Shown here: piece by piece, positions 44,113 to 54,468 of the stretch
Numbering within the stretch: position 1 is the stretch's first letter
How the letters are laid out: every line of letters begins with the position of its first letter
The notes under the pieces: generated by a model
What the model was told of the DNA's origin: nothing
Databases searched by the model: none
Seen by the model: the letters and a program-made list of their open reading frames with translations, nothing else
Position numbers and translations under genes: made by a program
Assembly: GCF_943192945.1 (NCBI RefSeq)
Contig: NZ_CALPCE010000007.1
Span: 50,402 to 114,401 of the forward strand
Direction: 5' to 3'
Length of the DNA stretch: 64,000 nt
From: Anaerocaecibacter muris
GTDB lineage: Bacteria > Bacillota > Clostridia > Christensenellales > Pumilibacteraceae

Positions 44113-44148
44113 GCACAAGACGGTTTACACAATGTCTTGTGCTTTTTG
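44113..44148 (+). terminator. Terminator of the deaminase-like gene
   Basis: GCACAAGAC/GTCTTGTGC arms (44113-44121, 44134-44142) and five T. Confidence 0.85.
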
Positions 44149-44355
44149 TTTGGGTTTGGCCGTGCCGTCGCTCGTAGTAGGGCAGTATTGCCATATCGCA
44201 AGGGTTTTGGTAGACTGTTTTTACAAGAAAATAAACGGTGTCTATGAGTGTGGACAGGTTCTAACTATTTTTATATTTTAATAATACTTTTAGCGGCGTG
44301 AAGCATTACTAACAAAAATATACAATAATATACAACGTTTGCGTTTAGAACGTTC

Positions 44356-44384
44356 TTGACTTTAATATTTTTATATGATAAAAT
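44356..44384 (+). promoter_or_regulatory. Promoter of the toxin cassette
   Basis: TTGACT (44356-44361) and TAAAAT (44379-44384), 17 bp apart. A 10-bp palindrome AGAACGTTCT abuts the -35 box and two further AACGTT sites lie within 50 bp. The rest of 44149-44355 shows no gene. Confidence 0.7.
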
Positions 44385-44447
44385 AAAGAACGTTGAGTTA
44401 TCAATCATAGTAAATATCAATTAACACTTATCATAGGGAGATTAGAA

Positions 44448-47400
44448 ATGCAACAACAAAGGAAAAAATATAGCATAATTGTATTCCCGTTTGTAATAGT
44501 TTTCTTTATTTTAAGTTTAATTATTGCATTAGTGTATAGCAACGGCGTATTTGCTCGTGCCGAAGACAACGGTGATGCGGACGATAAGCCGGTTATTCTT
44601 AAAGACGAAAAGAATATAGACATAAAGTCTTATCGGTTAGAAGATAACAGCGGTTATTATGAATCGCCGGATAAGCGCGGTCATGTTTTAAACAACAAAC
44701 TAATAAATCTTTCCGTGTGCGCGCAGAGTGAATTATCCCAGCCCGAAATCCAAAAGGGCAATGTTTCCGGATATCAAGCTTACGGAGTAACCGGACAAAG
44801 TGTAGCAATACGCCTTTCATATAATTACAGAGATCCGGACAACTTACTTAACGCAAGTAACGGCAAATGGTCTATATCAAACGATACTTTTCAAAGTGTC
44901 GGCGAATTTAAGGATATAGGCGTAATCGGCAAAGGCGCCATGCTTTTTCAAAAAAAGACCGATCCGAATGGACCATGGGAGTGGCAGACAAAGGACGGTG
45001 AAACTAAAAAACAACTTCACACGTTTAATTTTACAGAACTTGTCGAACTTAACGATTACTATAAGACAGAAGATAAATATATTCTTTACACCCCGTCAGG
45101 CAACGATTTATCTACAGGCGTGTACATAAAAATCATTTTTGCGTATGAATTGAAGCACACCGATATAGTAAGAGAAAAGAATTTTTGGGGAATATGGAAA
45201 GACGTTACTTATACACATTATGAGAATATTTTAGAAACAGCCGAATTTTACATAGTCCAAAATTCGGGCGCTGTCCTATTCCACAATGCAAGTAACTTCG
45301 GACAGATCGGAGAAGAAAGCGAAAGCGGTGCATTTTCCGTAAATGATTTCGATACGATTCTCGACGGCGACGTCACGCTAAACGGATTTCGTTTGGATAC
45401 GTTAGGCGTGAGCGCGTATGATATTACATACAGACGTAATGGCGAGGCCGAATCTCATACGGCGACTGACGGTGAATTCTTTCTGGAACAAGGTAGATAC
45501 GATTTTTCTATAAAAACCAAGCTCGGAAAAAACATACGGCATACGATTTTTATAGATAGGCGCGAAGTGAATGATGCGGCGATAGGATATTTCGGTCAAA
45601 CCCTTTTTACCAAAGACAGTAAAAGAATATATTCTACCAGACAATACCCAACATATTTAGCCGGAGCTAAATATCATCTGAACGCGACTGACGGAACGGT
45701 AAGCCCTATCGCAGGAAAACTGTACCGAATAACAGAAAATGATGAAGCGGTAGAAGAACATTTTATTAAAGACATCGTTCCGACACGGCTCAATGGATAT
45801 GCGACCGAAGAACTGTCCGTGCCCATTACAAAAGCGGGATTATATAAAGCGGAGTTTTGGAATAATACCAAATGCTTGAGCGACAACAACGATTTATCCG
45901 GCGACGTATTTCATTTTGTGTTCAGATTTCAGATAGTAGAAACAAGCGCGGGGGTTGAGCCGTCGATAAATCAAGCGTATCTTAACGGACTTATCGGGTT
46001 CAGCGATTTAAAAAGCAAGTATTTTGCGGTATCGACGCCTACAAAAGGTATCGGTAATGCGATCTTTGCTTTTGCAGATTACGGAAGCGCATATGATTTT
46101 GCATATGAATTAGAAAGAGAAACCGTAAAGCATATAGATAACGAGTATCTATATAACGGTGAAACTTATAAAACGCAAAATGATGTTTTGAAAGCAATAG
46201 ACTCGACTACGAAAAATCGAGTGACGGTAAGATACTTTGACGCGACCAATCCCGAAAGTTATCAGACGGCGGATATAAGCAGCGCGAAGCTATCCGACTT
46301 AAATTTTGACCGTGATATCATTGTTTTTACAAACGATCTCGAACAAAATTATTTGAAAGTCGATTTACCTTTTCTAAACGACCGCAAGTTCCGTTATGTT
46401 ATGCCCGCTAACGCCGAGACGGGCGCATCCTCTGTAAACGAAGGAGTTTTGCCGTTTGCTTTTATTAAAACGGACGATTTTGAAACTCAGTCGATAACTT
46501 TGGTGCTTGCAGACGATCCTAACATAAAATATGATATTTCTTACGGCGTTTCGGTGGAGTATCAGTTGGGATTGCTTAATGCTCCGAGCGGTAAATACAA
46601 AGTAATCGAGCGTAACGCCAATAAAGGCGACAGCGAATATGAGGCTGTGTATATCAAGTCGGGCGATATGACGTCGTCCGTCAAAGTTTCTCTGTATAGC
46701 GACGGTGAATTTACCGAGCATATATTCAATGCGAACAATCTCGATACGGTAAGAGATGTGAGCGGCTTTATAATAAATTCAGTCACAAATGAACTCGATC
46801 CATACGGTATTGTAAAAGTCACGCACGACGGCAAAACCGAAATTTACTCTATGTCGGAAATATCCGATAAGCTTTATGCGGACGGCGGCGCGTACGATTT
46901 TAATATAGTCGATAGGCTCGGTAACGAAATGCGATTTACTATCGTTATCACCCGACCCGTCGGCTTCGCTTCCGTAAAATTGCAGCTTGACGATAATATA
47001 GACGACATACAAACCGAGTATAATGTTTTTGTCGGACAAGAGATAGACTTACCTATAATTCCCGCGACAAGCGAACTGCATGTTTTTGACGGGTGGCTTT
47101 ATGACGACGTGCTTATAACCGACGGTAAGTTTGCACCGACAAAATCAGGCGATATTTATATATGGGCGCAGTTCACACAGAAATATACTTATCTTAACTT
47201 TGATTCTAACGGCGGAGCGCCCGTTGAACAGATTAAGGCGGAAATAGGTAAGGAACTCGCTCTCCCTGCAACAACCAAAGACGGCTGGCGTTTCGGAGGT
47301 TGGCAGTACGGTGGCAAAGTATATAACGATTCTTATTCACCTACGACGTCAAGCCCTACGTTTGTCGCCGTTTGGAACTATATTAAAACAGATATTGAAC

Positions 47401-50400
47401 TTTATGACGGTAATTTATTCGATACAATTACGGCGAATGTCGGGGACAAAGTAATTCTACCGTTCCCGACGAGAACGGGTTACACTTTTTTCGGGTGGAG
47501 GCTCGACTTAGGCAACGGTCAAAATAAAATATATTACGGACAGATCACAAAACTTGAAAACGTAGACGCTATGCGGCTCGACGCTTTGTGGATTCATAAT
47601 AGCGACGTTGATTCGGCTTCGCTCGACCAAGGCGACGGCGGACGGACTGCGATTTACTTTATAGACGGAACGCTTTTTGAAGATGACACGATAGTTGCGT
47701 CCGTGGGAACGAATATCGCATTGCCTACTCCGACGCGCGCCGGCTATACGTTTGTCGGATGGACGTGGAGAACGACCCCTATTGCCGGTAAGATATATGT
47801 CGGCAAAACCATGACCGTTCCGCAAAACGCAGACGGTAAAATCGTACTCGAAGCTCTTTGGACGGCGCGTGCGGTAAACTCCGGCGCTTATGTTCCCGGC
47901 AGTATCAACAAAGACGGCAGCGGAAGCGGCTTGCTTGCGGGTATAACCGATTTTATTGCTCGTAAGCCCGTTGCGTTTATATGCCTTATCTTTTCGGCAG
48001 TCGTTGCGGCGATGATTTCCGTTAAACTCACAAAAAAGAAAGTAATGTTTGCGCCGGTCAAGCAAGCGGTAAACGCGACTTATTCCGCTGTTATAGATAC
48101 GCCCGTTACAAGTAATTGCGATTTGACCGCAAGACAAAGCGAATACAGAACGACTATCAACAAGCAGCAAAGAAGGAAAGCCTTTATTGCGGGATTCCGC
48201 TTGAATCCGCTATCCGTGACCGTTTGCGTTGCGTTGTTTATGACTGTTATCATGGCGCTTACGGGCGTATTGGGATCGTGGGGGCGTTCGACGGTAGTCA
48301 CAGCGGAAACCGTTCAAGTAGTGACTTTCGATCAAAGTCAAACGGTCGAAGACGAAGAAACCGAACGAGATTTAGGCGGTAATTTCTCGGTAGACGACTA
48401 TATATATCCTCAAGAGAAAAACGAGTCGGAAATTTGTTATTCGCAAGAAGAAATAACCGATTACAAAGAAAATATCGAACAGTCACGGCAAACGGGCTTG
48501 GAAATAACGGATGATGAAGCGTTCTTATACTCGATTATCATACTCGACATGTTTTCTTTCGGATATAACGCTTTCCCCGCTACGGCTACATTACATGACG
48601 GTCGAGTATTGTACGGCATTGCATATTCCGATTACGGTACGGAATGCTTGCATGAAGATACAAATATCACATATATCGGCGCAGGATTTATTGCGGCATG
48701 CGGTCAGCCCGAAATAACCGAAGACTTGATAAAGCAAGGAATAGTAATTAAATCAAGCAACAATGAAACAGATTCTTCGGGTAATTTGTTTATGCTTACG
48801 CAAGCGGATAGTTACGGCCCCAAGCATTATGTTGCGGATAACAAATACATAGTATACAGTGTTGACGGAACCCAAATACATTATAGCGTTGCGGAAGCTA
48901 CGGAAGAGAATTACAACGCGGAAATAGGCGCGGTATATAGCTATGACGAGGGGCGTATAGTTTACGATCCGCTTTTGGGAACGTTCGCTAATGCGCACGC
49001 TACGTCATTGAATACGTTGCTTGACCCCGTAATAGCCGAAAATGAATATAACCGCTATATAGCCGAGCAAACGGCAAACGGTTTTACCGTAGATACAATG
49101 AATTTCGTGTATATAAGTCGTGCGGCTTTGGAAGCGTACTGTCTAAACGGTCAAGACGAAAGTCTGCTCGGCATAGACGTACAGGAATTCTATGACATGG
49201 AGCGCACGGTCGGACCTAACGAGTATTATACGGTAGATGCCGACGGCAATTTGACTAAATTGAATTTTCCGCCCAAAGAGGACGAAAGCAAAGGAAGTTG
49301 GTTGGACAGACTTTTCGGCGCAATAATCTCCGTCGGAATGATCGTTGTAGGCGTTGTTATTGTTGCAACGGTAAGCGTTATTTCGTGCGGCGCCGCCACA
49401 GCCGCCGCCCCGTATATAATGGGCGCGTTTATCGGCGCGGGCATGGAAGTCTTTATGCAGACCGTAATACAGGGCAAGCCTATAGATGAAATAAATTGGT
49501 TGCGCGTCGGCGTTGCCGCAGTATCGGGCGTTCTATCTGCGATTCCCGGCGTCGGATGGTTCGGCGCGGGTATGATACAAGGCGTTACCGAAGCGGCTAT
49601 GACAGCGGTTGACGGCGGAAGTTTGGAAGATGTTTTCAAAGCCTTTGCCGTCGGCTTTATAACGGGCGTTGTTATCCACGGCGTAGGCAAAGCTCTCAAA
49701 AAAGTAAAGTTCTGCTTTACTGCAGGTACGCCAGTGCTTATGGCGGCAGGGTACACAAAATCGATCGAAAACATACGCCCCGGGGACGTTGTCGAAAGTT
49801 ATAACCAAATCACGTGCAAGGCCGAGAGTAAACGCGTACTGCAAACTTTTGAAAACGAGACCGACGAAATAACAAAGATAACGACGAGTGCCGGCGACAC
49901 CATAAACTCAACGCCCGGACATAAATTCTATGCAAACGGCAAATGGCTATCCGCGCAAGACCTGCGCGCCGGCGATATTCTCGTAAATGTCAACGGCGAG
50001 CAAGTAATAGTCGAGCAAGTACAGCACGAGATACTCGAAAATCCGATAAAGATTTATAACTTCGAGGTTGCGGACAATAATTCCTATTACGTCGGCGGAC
50101 GCGAAGCCGGAGTGTTGGTTCACAACGCTAAATGCAGTAATAAGTTTGATAATACCGAAATCATTGTAGACGGAAAAAAGGTTGAATATAAAGATTTGGG
50201 CAAAACGCTCGACGGTAAAAAGTATGCTTATAAAATTGAAGGAACGCATAAAGGTTACGATGTCGCGTATGTCGGTAAGGGTACTAACGGCAGGGTAAAG
50301 GTTTCTATGAAGCAGAGGTTTAATTGCGCAGATAATGATATCAAACGAGTAGTCATTAAAACGGTAAAATCCGATGAAAAGGCTTTTAAGTTAGAAGCAA

Positions 50401-50531
50401 AATGGATGAATCAATATGCAAAAAAAGAAGTCAACTTATTAAACGAAATTGCTAGTCCGGGATTTTCCATAGGCGTTAAAAAGAACGGCAATTTATATAA
50501 ATACTTATTTAGATTTTGGGGAAAAAAATAG
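44448..50531 (+). CDS. Polymorphic toxin: surface protein with Hint and GIY-YIG-like tip
   Basis: This 2027-residue protein has an N-terminal membrane helix (about 8-32), a long beta-rich outer region, four InlB B-repeats (about 860-1142), two membrane helices (about 1171-1192 and 1252-1275), a second outer region, a Gly/Ala-rich hydrophobic part (about 1620-1745), a Hint domain from Cys 1756 (CFTAGTPVLMA) to His-Asn 1892-1893 (VLVHN), and a 134-residue tip. The tip looks like a GIY-YIG nuclease: YVG at 1941-1943, Arg 1957, Glu 1983, Asn 1999. Hint would cut and free the tip. GGGAG supports the start. The abutting LRR gene is the likely immunity partner. The secretion route is unclear. Confidence 0.8.
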   Translation: MQQQRKKYSIIVFPFVIVFFILSLIIALVYSNGVFARAEDNGDADDKPVILKDEKNIDIKSYRLEDNSGYYESPDKRGHVLNNKLINLSVCAQSELSQPEIQKGNVSGYQAYGVTGQSVAIRLSYNYRDPDNLLNASNGKWSISNDTFQSVGEFKDIGVIGKGAMLFQKKTDPNGPWEWQTKDGETKKQLHTFNFTELVELNDYYKTEDKYILYTPSGNDLSTGVYIKIIFAYELKHTDIVREKNFWGIWKDVTYTHYENILETAEFYIVQNSGAVLFHNASNFGQIGEESESGAFSVNDFDTILDGDVTLNGFRLDTLGVSAYDITYRRNGEAESHTATDGEFFLEQGRYDFSIKTKLGKNIRHTIFIDRREVNDAAIGYFGQTLFTKDSKRIYSTRQYPTYLAGAKYHLNATDGTVSPIAGKLYRITENDEAVEEHFIKDIVPTRLNGYATEELSVPITKAGLYKAEFWNNTKCLSDNNDLSGDVFHFVFRFQIVETSAGVEPSINQAYLNGLIGFSDLKSKYFAVSTPTKGIGNAIFAFADYGSAYDFAYELERETVKHIDNEYLYNGETYKTQNDVLKAIDSTTKNRVTVRYFDATNPESYQTADISSAKLSDLNFDRDIIVFTNDLEQNYLKVDLPFLNDRKFRYVMPANAETGASSVNEGVLPFAFIKTDDFETQSITLVLADDPNIKYDISYGVSVEYQLGLLNAPSGKYKVIERNANKGDSEYEAVYIKSGDMTSSVKVSLYSDGEFTEHIFNANNLDTVRDVSGFIINSVTNELDPYGIVKVTHDGKTEIYSMSEISDKLYADGGAYDFNIVDRLGNEMRFTIVITRPVGFASVKLQLDDNIDDIQTEYNVFVGQEIDLPIIPATSELHVFDGWLYDDVLITDGKFAPTKSGDIYIWAQFTQKYTYLNFDSNGGAPVEQIKAEIGKELALPATTKDGWRFGGWQYGGKVYNDSYSPTTSSPTFVAVWNYIKTDIELYDGNLFDTITANVGDKVILPFPTRTGYTFFGWRLDLGNGQNKIYYGQITKLENVDAMRLDALWIHNSDVDSASLDQGDGGRTAIYFIDGTLFEDDTIVASVGTNIALPTPTRAGYTFVGWTWRTTPIAGKIYVGKTMTVPQNADGKIVLEALWTARAVNSGAYVPGSINKDGSGSGLLAGITDFIARKPVAFICLIFSAVVAAMISVKLTKKKVMFAPVKQAVNATYSAVIDTPVTSNCDLTARQSEYRTTINKQQRRKAFIAGFRLNPLSVTVCVALFMTVIMALTGVLGSWGRSTVVTAETVQVVTFDQSQTVEDEETERDLGGNFSVDDYIYPQEKNESEICYSQEEITDYKENIEQSRQTGLEITDDEAFLYSIIILDMFSFGYNAFPATATLHDGRVLYGIAYSDYGTECLHEDTNITYIGAGFIAACGQPEITEDLIKQGIVIKSSNNETDSSGNLFMLTQADSYGPKHYVADNKYIVYSVDGTQIHYSVAEATEENYNAEIGAVYSYDEGRIVYDPLLGTFANAHATSLNTLLDPVIAENEYNRYIAEQTANGFTVDTMNFVYISRAALEAYCLNGQDESLLGIDVQEFYDMERTVGPNEYYTVDADGNLTKLNFPPKEDESKGSWLDRLFGAIISVGMIVVGVVIVATVSVISCGAATAAAPYIMGAFIGAGMEVFMQTVIQGKPIDEINWLRVGVAAVSGVLSAIPGVGWFGAGMIQGVTEAAMTAVDGGSLEDVFKAFAVGFITGVVIHGVGKALKKVKFCFTAGTPVLMAAGYTKSIENIRPGDVVESYNQITCKAESKRVLQTFENETDEITKITTSAGDTINSTPGHKFYANGKWLSAQDLRAGDILVNVNGEQVIVEQVQHEILENPIKIYNFEVADNNSYYVGGREAGVLVHNAKCSNKFDNTEIIVDGKKVEYKDLGKTLDGKKYAYKIEGTHKGYDVAYVGKGTNGRVKVSMKQRFNCADNDIKRVVIKTVKSDEKAFKLEAKWMNQYAKKEVNLLNEIASPGFSIGVKKNGNLYKYLFRFWGKK

Positions 50532-51590
50532 ATGGGCAAAAGTCTAGAAATAATAAATAATTTAATGTACGGTAAGACTTTGCGTATTGCGCTACCGATA
50601 CGCAAATCGAAGATCAAACGAATAAATGCTATGGTCATAGAACACGATGTGACGAGGTTAGTAATCGTGCGCGACTCTTCGCGGGAGCCGGTTTGTTCGC
50701 TGAAATTCCTCAATAACTTTGCGGAATCAAAGAGAATTACTTCATTAGAGTTATACTCTTATTTTTATGATTTCGATTGTGTTTATAGGTTCGAAAATTT
50801 AGAGAGTTTGGATTGCTTTATTTTTAATGATGAAACTCTCGATTTGTCGCGTTTTAAAAAGCTTAAAACATTATCTACCACGCAACTCGAACCGTACGAA
50901 AATCTCGATAAAACTATTATAGAAAGATTAAACGTTGTGGGGTCATTTGGAAGCACCCTTATCAATGCTAAACTCGATCCCGGAAAATTATCGCAGCTTC
51001 ATCAATTAAAAGATTTGCGTTTGTTTGAAAAAGTCAAAGATTTCTCATTTGAAGAAGTTACAGGCTTGGATAATTTAGAAAATATTGTAATCTCGCAATG
51101 TAACATAAAAAATTTTAACGGAATAGAAAAATTTCCAAGTCTTAAATCCGTCGTAGCGAGCTACTGCAGTTCATTAAGCGATATCTCCGCAATAAAAAAA
51201 TTGCCGAATTTATTAAATCTGGATTTGGGTCCGTGTCCGCGCTTAAAAGACCTCAATGTGCTTGCAAGTAACGACAATTTACGTGCGTTGTGTCTAAATA
51301 GCTATAAGAATGTAGATATAGAAATTATAAAAACACTAAAAGAATTAAGATTTTTATACTTGTATCACTGCAATCCCATACCGTCGATAAAGTTCATAGA
51401 CGACTTAAAAAAGATGGTGGGGTTGACATTGCTTAGTACTAAAATAATTGATGGTGACCTTACCCCTGCAATGCGATTAAAGGATACGGATATTATGGTC
51501 ATGCGGCACTACAATATAGATGAGGATAAACTTCCGTGCGATATGGAATATTCATATCCGTATTCGATTGATTTACTACTAAATTCTTGA
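50532..51590 (+). CDS. Cytosolic leucine-rich-repeat protein, probable immunity protein
   Basis: The 352-residue protein has about ten leucine-rich repeats (L-x-x-L-x-L, as in LESLDCFIFN, LKDLRLFEKV, LENIVISQCN, LLNLDLGPCP) between residues 70 and 320. It has no signal peptide or membrane helix, unlike the genes on both sides, so it stays in the cytosol. Its ATG starts one base after the toxin stop, with GGGGA inside the toxin end as binding site, so the two are translationally coupled. In polymorphic toxin loci this position is that of the immunity gene, and LRR-type immunity proteins have been predicted before; the pairing here is inference. Confidence 0.75.
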   Translation: MGKSLEIINNLMYGKTLRIALPIRKSKIKRINAMVIEHDVTRLVIVRDSSREPVCSLKFLNNFAESKRITSLELYSYFYDFDCVYRFENLESLDCFIFNDETLDLSRFKKLKTLSTTQLEPYENLDKTIIERLNVVGSFGSTLINAKLDPGKLSQLHQLKDLRLFEKVKDFSFEEVTGLDNLENIVISQCNIKNFNGIEKFPSLKSVVASYCSSLSDISAIKKLPNLLNLDLGPCPRLKDLNVLASNDNLRALCLNSYKNVDIEIIKTLKELRFLYLYHCNPIPSIKFIDDLKKMVGLTLLSTKIIDGDLTPAMRLKDTDIMVMRHYNIDEDKLPCDMEYSYPYSIDLLLNS

Positions 51591-51606
51591 AAGCAAGGTA
51601 AACAAA

Positions 51607-54468
51607 ATGAAAAACAATACCAACAATAAAATATCCGGAATGAAATTGGCGATAATCATGACCGCTATAACGTCGGTCGCCGTAATTATTCTGCTGGCGG
51701 TTATGCTCGTTACTCATGCCGATCCGGAGCTTACGAAAATAGAAATAACCTCGCTACCCTATAAAACCGAGTACATAGAGAAACAAAGGTTAGATACTTC
51801 GGGCTTAAAAGTAAAAGCCTATTATGGCGACGAAGCTAAAGAAGTTACTGATTATACCGTAGATAAATCTGTTTTGGAATACGGCGACGATACCGTAAAA
51901 GTGTCATATAAAGGCAAAACGGCGTCGTTTTCCGTAAGCGTTTCGCATAAAAGCATAGTTTTAATCGAAGTTACGAAAATGCCGAGTAAAACCGTATATT
52001 TCGAAGGTTCTCTTTTCGAGCCTTCGGGTGTGGAAATAATCGCGCGTTACGATAACGGAGAGAGCTTTGTAATAAGCGATTGGACGCATAACGGGGATAA
52101 ACCGTTGACGGTTTCGGATAAATCTATCGTCTTTGCTTTTGGCGGCAAAACGACGGTCATTCCTATAACTGTGGAGCAAAAGCAATTAGCCGATCTTTAT
52201 CTTAAGAGATTGCCGAGCAAGCTGAAATATACGGAAGGGGAATATTTCGATTTCCTCGGTCTTGAATTGTATGCAAAATACGAAAACGCGCCCGAAGAAA
52301 GAGTGTATGATTGGGAGCTGGATATTAAAACTCCGTTAGGCGTAAACGATAATGCCATTACGATTTCTTATACGCTTCACAGTGTTACAAAATCCGTTAC
52401 GGTTAATGTTGAAGTCGAAGCCGCGGAACAAATCGCCGATGACCAAAAATTATTAACCGAACTTATCGAACTATTACCGCCTACCGACAACATGACGACG
52501 AAAGACTTGGGCGCTTTGAATTACGTTTTGTCGGTATTGGATGAAACAGAGTTGTCGGAGAGCCAGCGGGAGCTGAAAGAAGAACTGACCGTTAAACGCG
52601 ACGAGCTCACAGCCGAGCTACCGACAGAACCCGAAAAGGAATATAGTATTACATACGCCGTTAAGGACGAACTTGATTTTGCGGACATTGATTACGGCGG
52701 TAATCCAACGTCTGTAAAAGAAGGACAATCGTTTGACTTGAACGCGGCATCGTCGAATATAGCCGTTAAGCAAGGATATGAGTTTACGGGCTGGGAGGTG
52801 GACGGTAAGACCGTTACGAACATAAGCAATATAGAATCGGATAAAACGATTTATGCGATTTTTACGCTTACTCCGACGGTAGAGCTTGTTTTCAAAGATA
52901 AAACTACAAACGCGGAATTATGGACGGTTAATCCGTTGCGTACCGAAAACTATAACTTTGACATTAATAATATATCGTCGGTAATACTAACCAAAAACGG
53001 CGTACTGCCCGTAGCATACTATTCGCCCGATAACGAGAGAATTAACAGCGTTGATTTGAATAGCGGCAGTTCTGTCACGGTTCTTGTTTTGACAATGCAG
53101 ATACGCGAATTGCATTTGCCCGACGAAAATTTGTTTACCGTAGGATGGCGGTTTGAATTTACCGTAGATAACGAGAATGAAGAAACCGTAGCTATTGCAA
53201 AAACGGGTTCGGTGTTTTATATACCTATCGGAGCAGTGGTTACTGTCACTGCGACCAATGCCAATACGGACAGTATAATACTTGACGGCGAAAATATAGG
53301 CACAAAAGTAAATTCGTCTATTGTCAACGCTGTGTTTACTATGTCTGCAGGCGAATACCCCGCTTCGATTACTTATACTACCAAGCTTACGGATATGACG
53401 ACATTATCATTTGTCGGACAAAACGTTCAGTCTGTGGTTTATCCCTCCGGATGGAACGGAATTATGTCCGAAATAGATTTGAAAAACATTGCTTTTGCTT
53501 TTGACGAGAACAGCAACATTTATTTGAATGTTTACAACATTGACGGAAGCGAATTATATTTCGAAGATTTAGCTTCTTATGTATTCAATGAAGACACAGT
53601 TATCAATGTAATCAAAAAATACAATAATTTTTCTTTGACCGTTAAATACACAAACGGAAAAGAAGTCATTGACGGCATAACGGGTAAACAAACATTAAGA
53701 GCCGCGCTTTCGGCGTATAGCGACGAAGCTCTTGCATTGCTTAATGAGATTTTGGGAACAAGCAATCTTTTTATTGATGAAGCATGTACAGTGCCGCTCT
53801 CTCGTAATGAATTGCTCTCACGGATCGTGCGTCGGGATATTATCGTTTACAGCGATTGGAAATATATTCCGAAAGAGCCGGACATTCCGACGTTCGAGCC
53901 TGTGGATTACGGCGAATATTCGTTTGTCGGCACATGGAGTTCGTTATTCTCGGTTGACGGCGAAATTATGTCATGTGAACTTGTTTTGACTGCCGACGGC
54001 AACTATTCGTATAAGACATATATTAACGGTCAGATATCGGCAGATGCGTGCGGCGTATACCGATTGGATAACAATGCGTTTGAGATAAAGACTTTTGTTT
54101 CGACGTATAAGTATGATATTTTTTCGGAAAACGATTTATCTGTAAATATATCATTTTGTGCGGACGGGCTATTGATTACAAACTTCGTTAAACTTGTCGA
54201 AACCGAAAAAACGACTTTTGAACAGGTGTTGTTTTGCGGAAAAGTTCGTCCCGTAAACTATTCGGCTCAAGAGGTAGTCGGCAGTTACGATATAAACGGG
54301 ATAAATATAGTTCTGTCGGAAAACGGTACTGCTACCATAAGTATCGGCGACGTAATCATAGAAGCATATTATCGTATCGAAAATGGGAATCGCATTTACT
54401 TATTGGAAAACGGTTCAATCGGTACGGGCGATATAACGGATTTTTTGGAGGGTATAGCACATGAATAA
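51607..54468 (+). CDS. Membrane-anchored surface protein with Ig-like repeats
   Basis: A 953-residue protein with an N-terminal membrane helix (about 14-34), three tandem bacterial Ig-like group 3 domains (about 38-112, 115-190, 193-270: repeated I-E-(I/V)-T-x-x-P-x-K-x-x-Y and YKGKTASFSV patterns), a charged helical linker (about 280-345), an InlB-type repeat with GYEFTGWEVDG near 390, and further beta-rich modules. No C-terminal sorting signal is seen, so the N-terminal helix is the anchor. It is third in the toxin cassette and overlaps the next gene by 8 bp. It could help deliver or display the toxin; this is a guess from context. Confidence 0.75.
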   Translation: MKNNTNNKISGMKLAIIMTAITSVAVIILLAVMLVTHADPELTKIEITSLPYKTEYIEKQRLDTSGLKVKAYYGDEAKEVTDYTVDKSVLEYGDDTVKVSYKGKTASFSVSVSHKSIVLIEVTKMPSKTVYFEGSLFEPSGVEIIARYDNGESFVISDWTHNGDKPLTVSDKSIVFAFGGKTTVIPITVEQKQLADLYLKRLPSKLKYTEGEYFDFLGLELYAKYENAPEERVYDWELDIKTPLGVNDNAITISYTLHSVTKSVTVNVEVEAAEQIADDQKLLTELIELLPPTDNMTTKDLGALNYVLSVLDETELSESQRELKEELTVKRDELTAELPTEPEKEYSITYAVKDELDFADIDYGGNPTSVKEGQSFDLNAASSNIAVKQGYEFTGWEVDGKTVTNISNIESDKTIYAIFTLTPTVELVFKDKTTNAELWTVNPLRTENYNFDINNISSVILTKNGVLPVAYYSPDNERINSVDLNSGSSVTVLVLTMQIRELHLPDENLFTVGWRFEFTVDNENEETVAIAKTGSVFYIPIGAVVTVTATNANTDSIILDGENIGTKVNSSIVNAVFTMSAGEYPASITYTTKLTDMTTLSFVGQNVQSVVYPSGWNGIMSEIDLKNIAFAFDENSNIYLNVYNIDGSELYFEDLASYVFNEDTVINVIKKYNNFSLTVKYTNGKEVIDGITGKQTLRAALSAYSDEALALLNEILGTSNLFIDEACTVPLSRNELLSRIVRRDIIVYSDWKYIPKEPDIPTFEPVDYGEYSFVGTWSSLFSVDGEIMSCELVLTADGNYSYKTYINGQISADACGVYRLDNNAFEIKTFVSTYKYDIFSENDLSVNISFCADGLLITNFVKLVETEKTTFEQVLFCGKVRPVNYSAQEVVGSYDINGINIVLSENGTATISIGDVIIEAYYRIENGNRIYLLENGSIGTGDITDFLEGIAHE

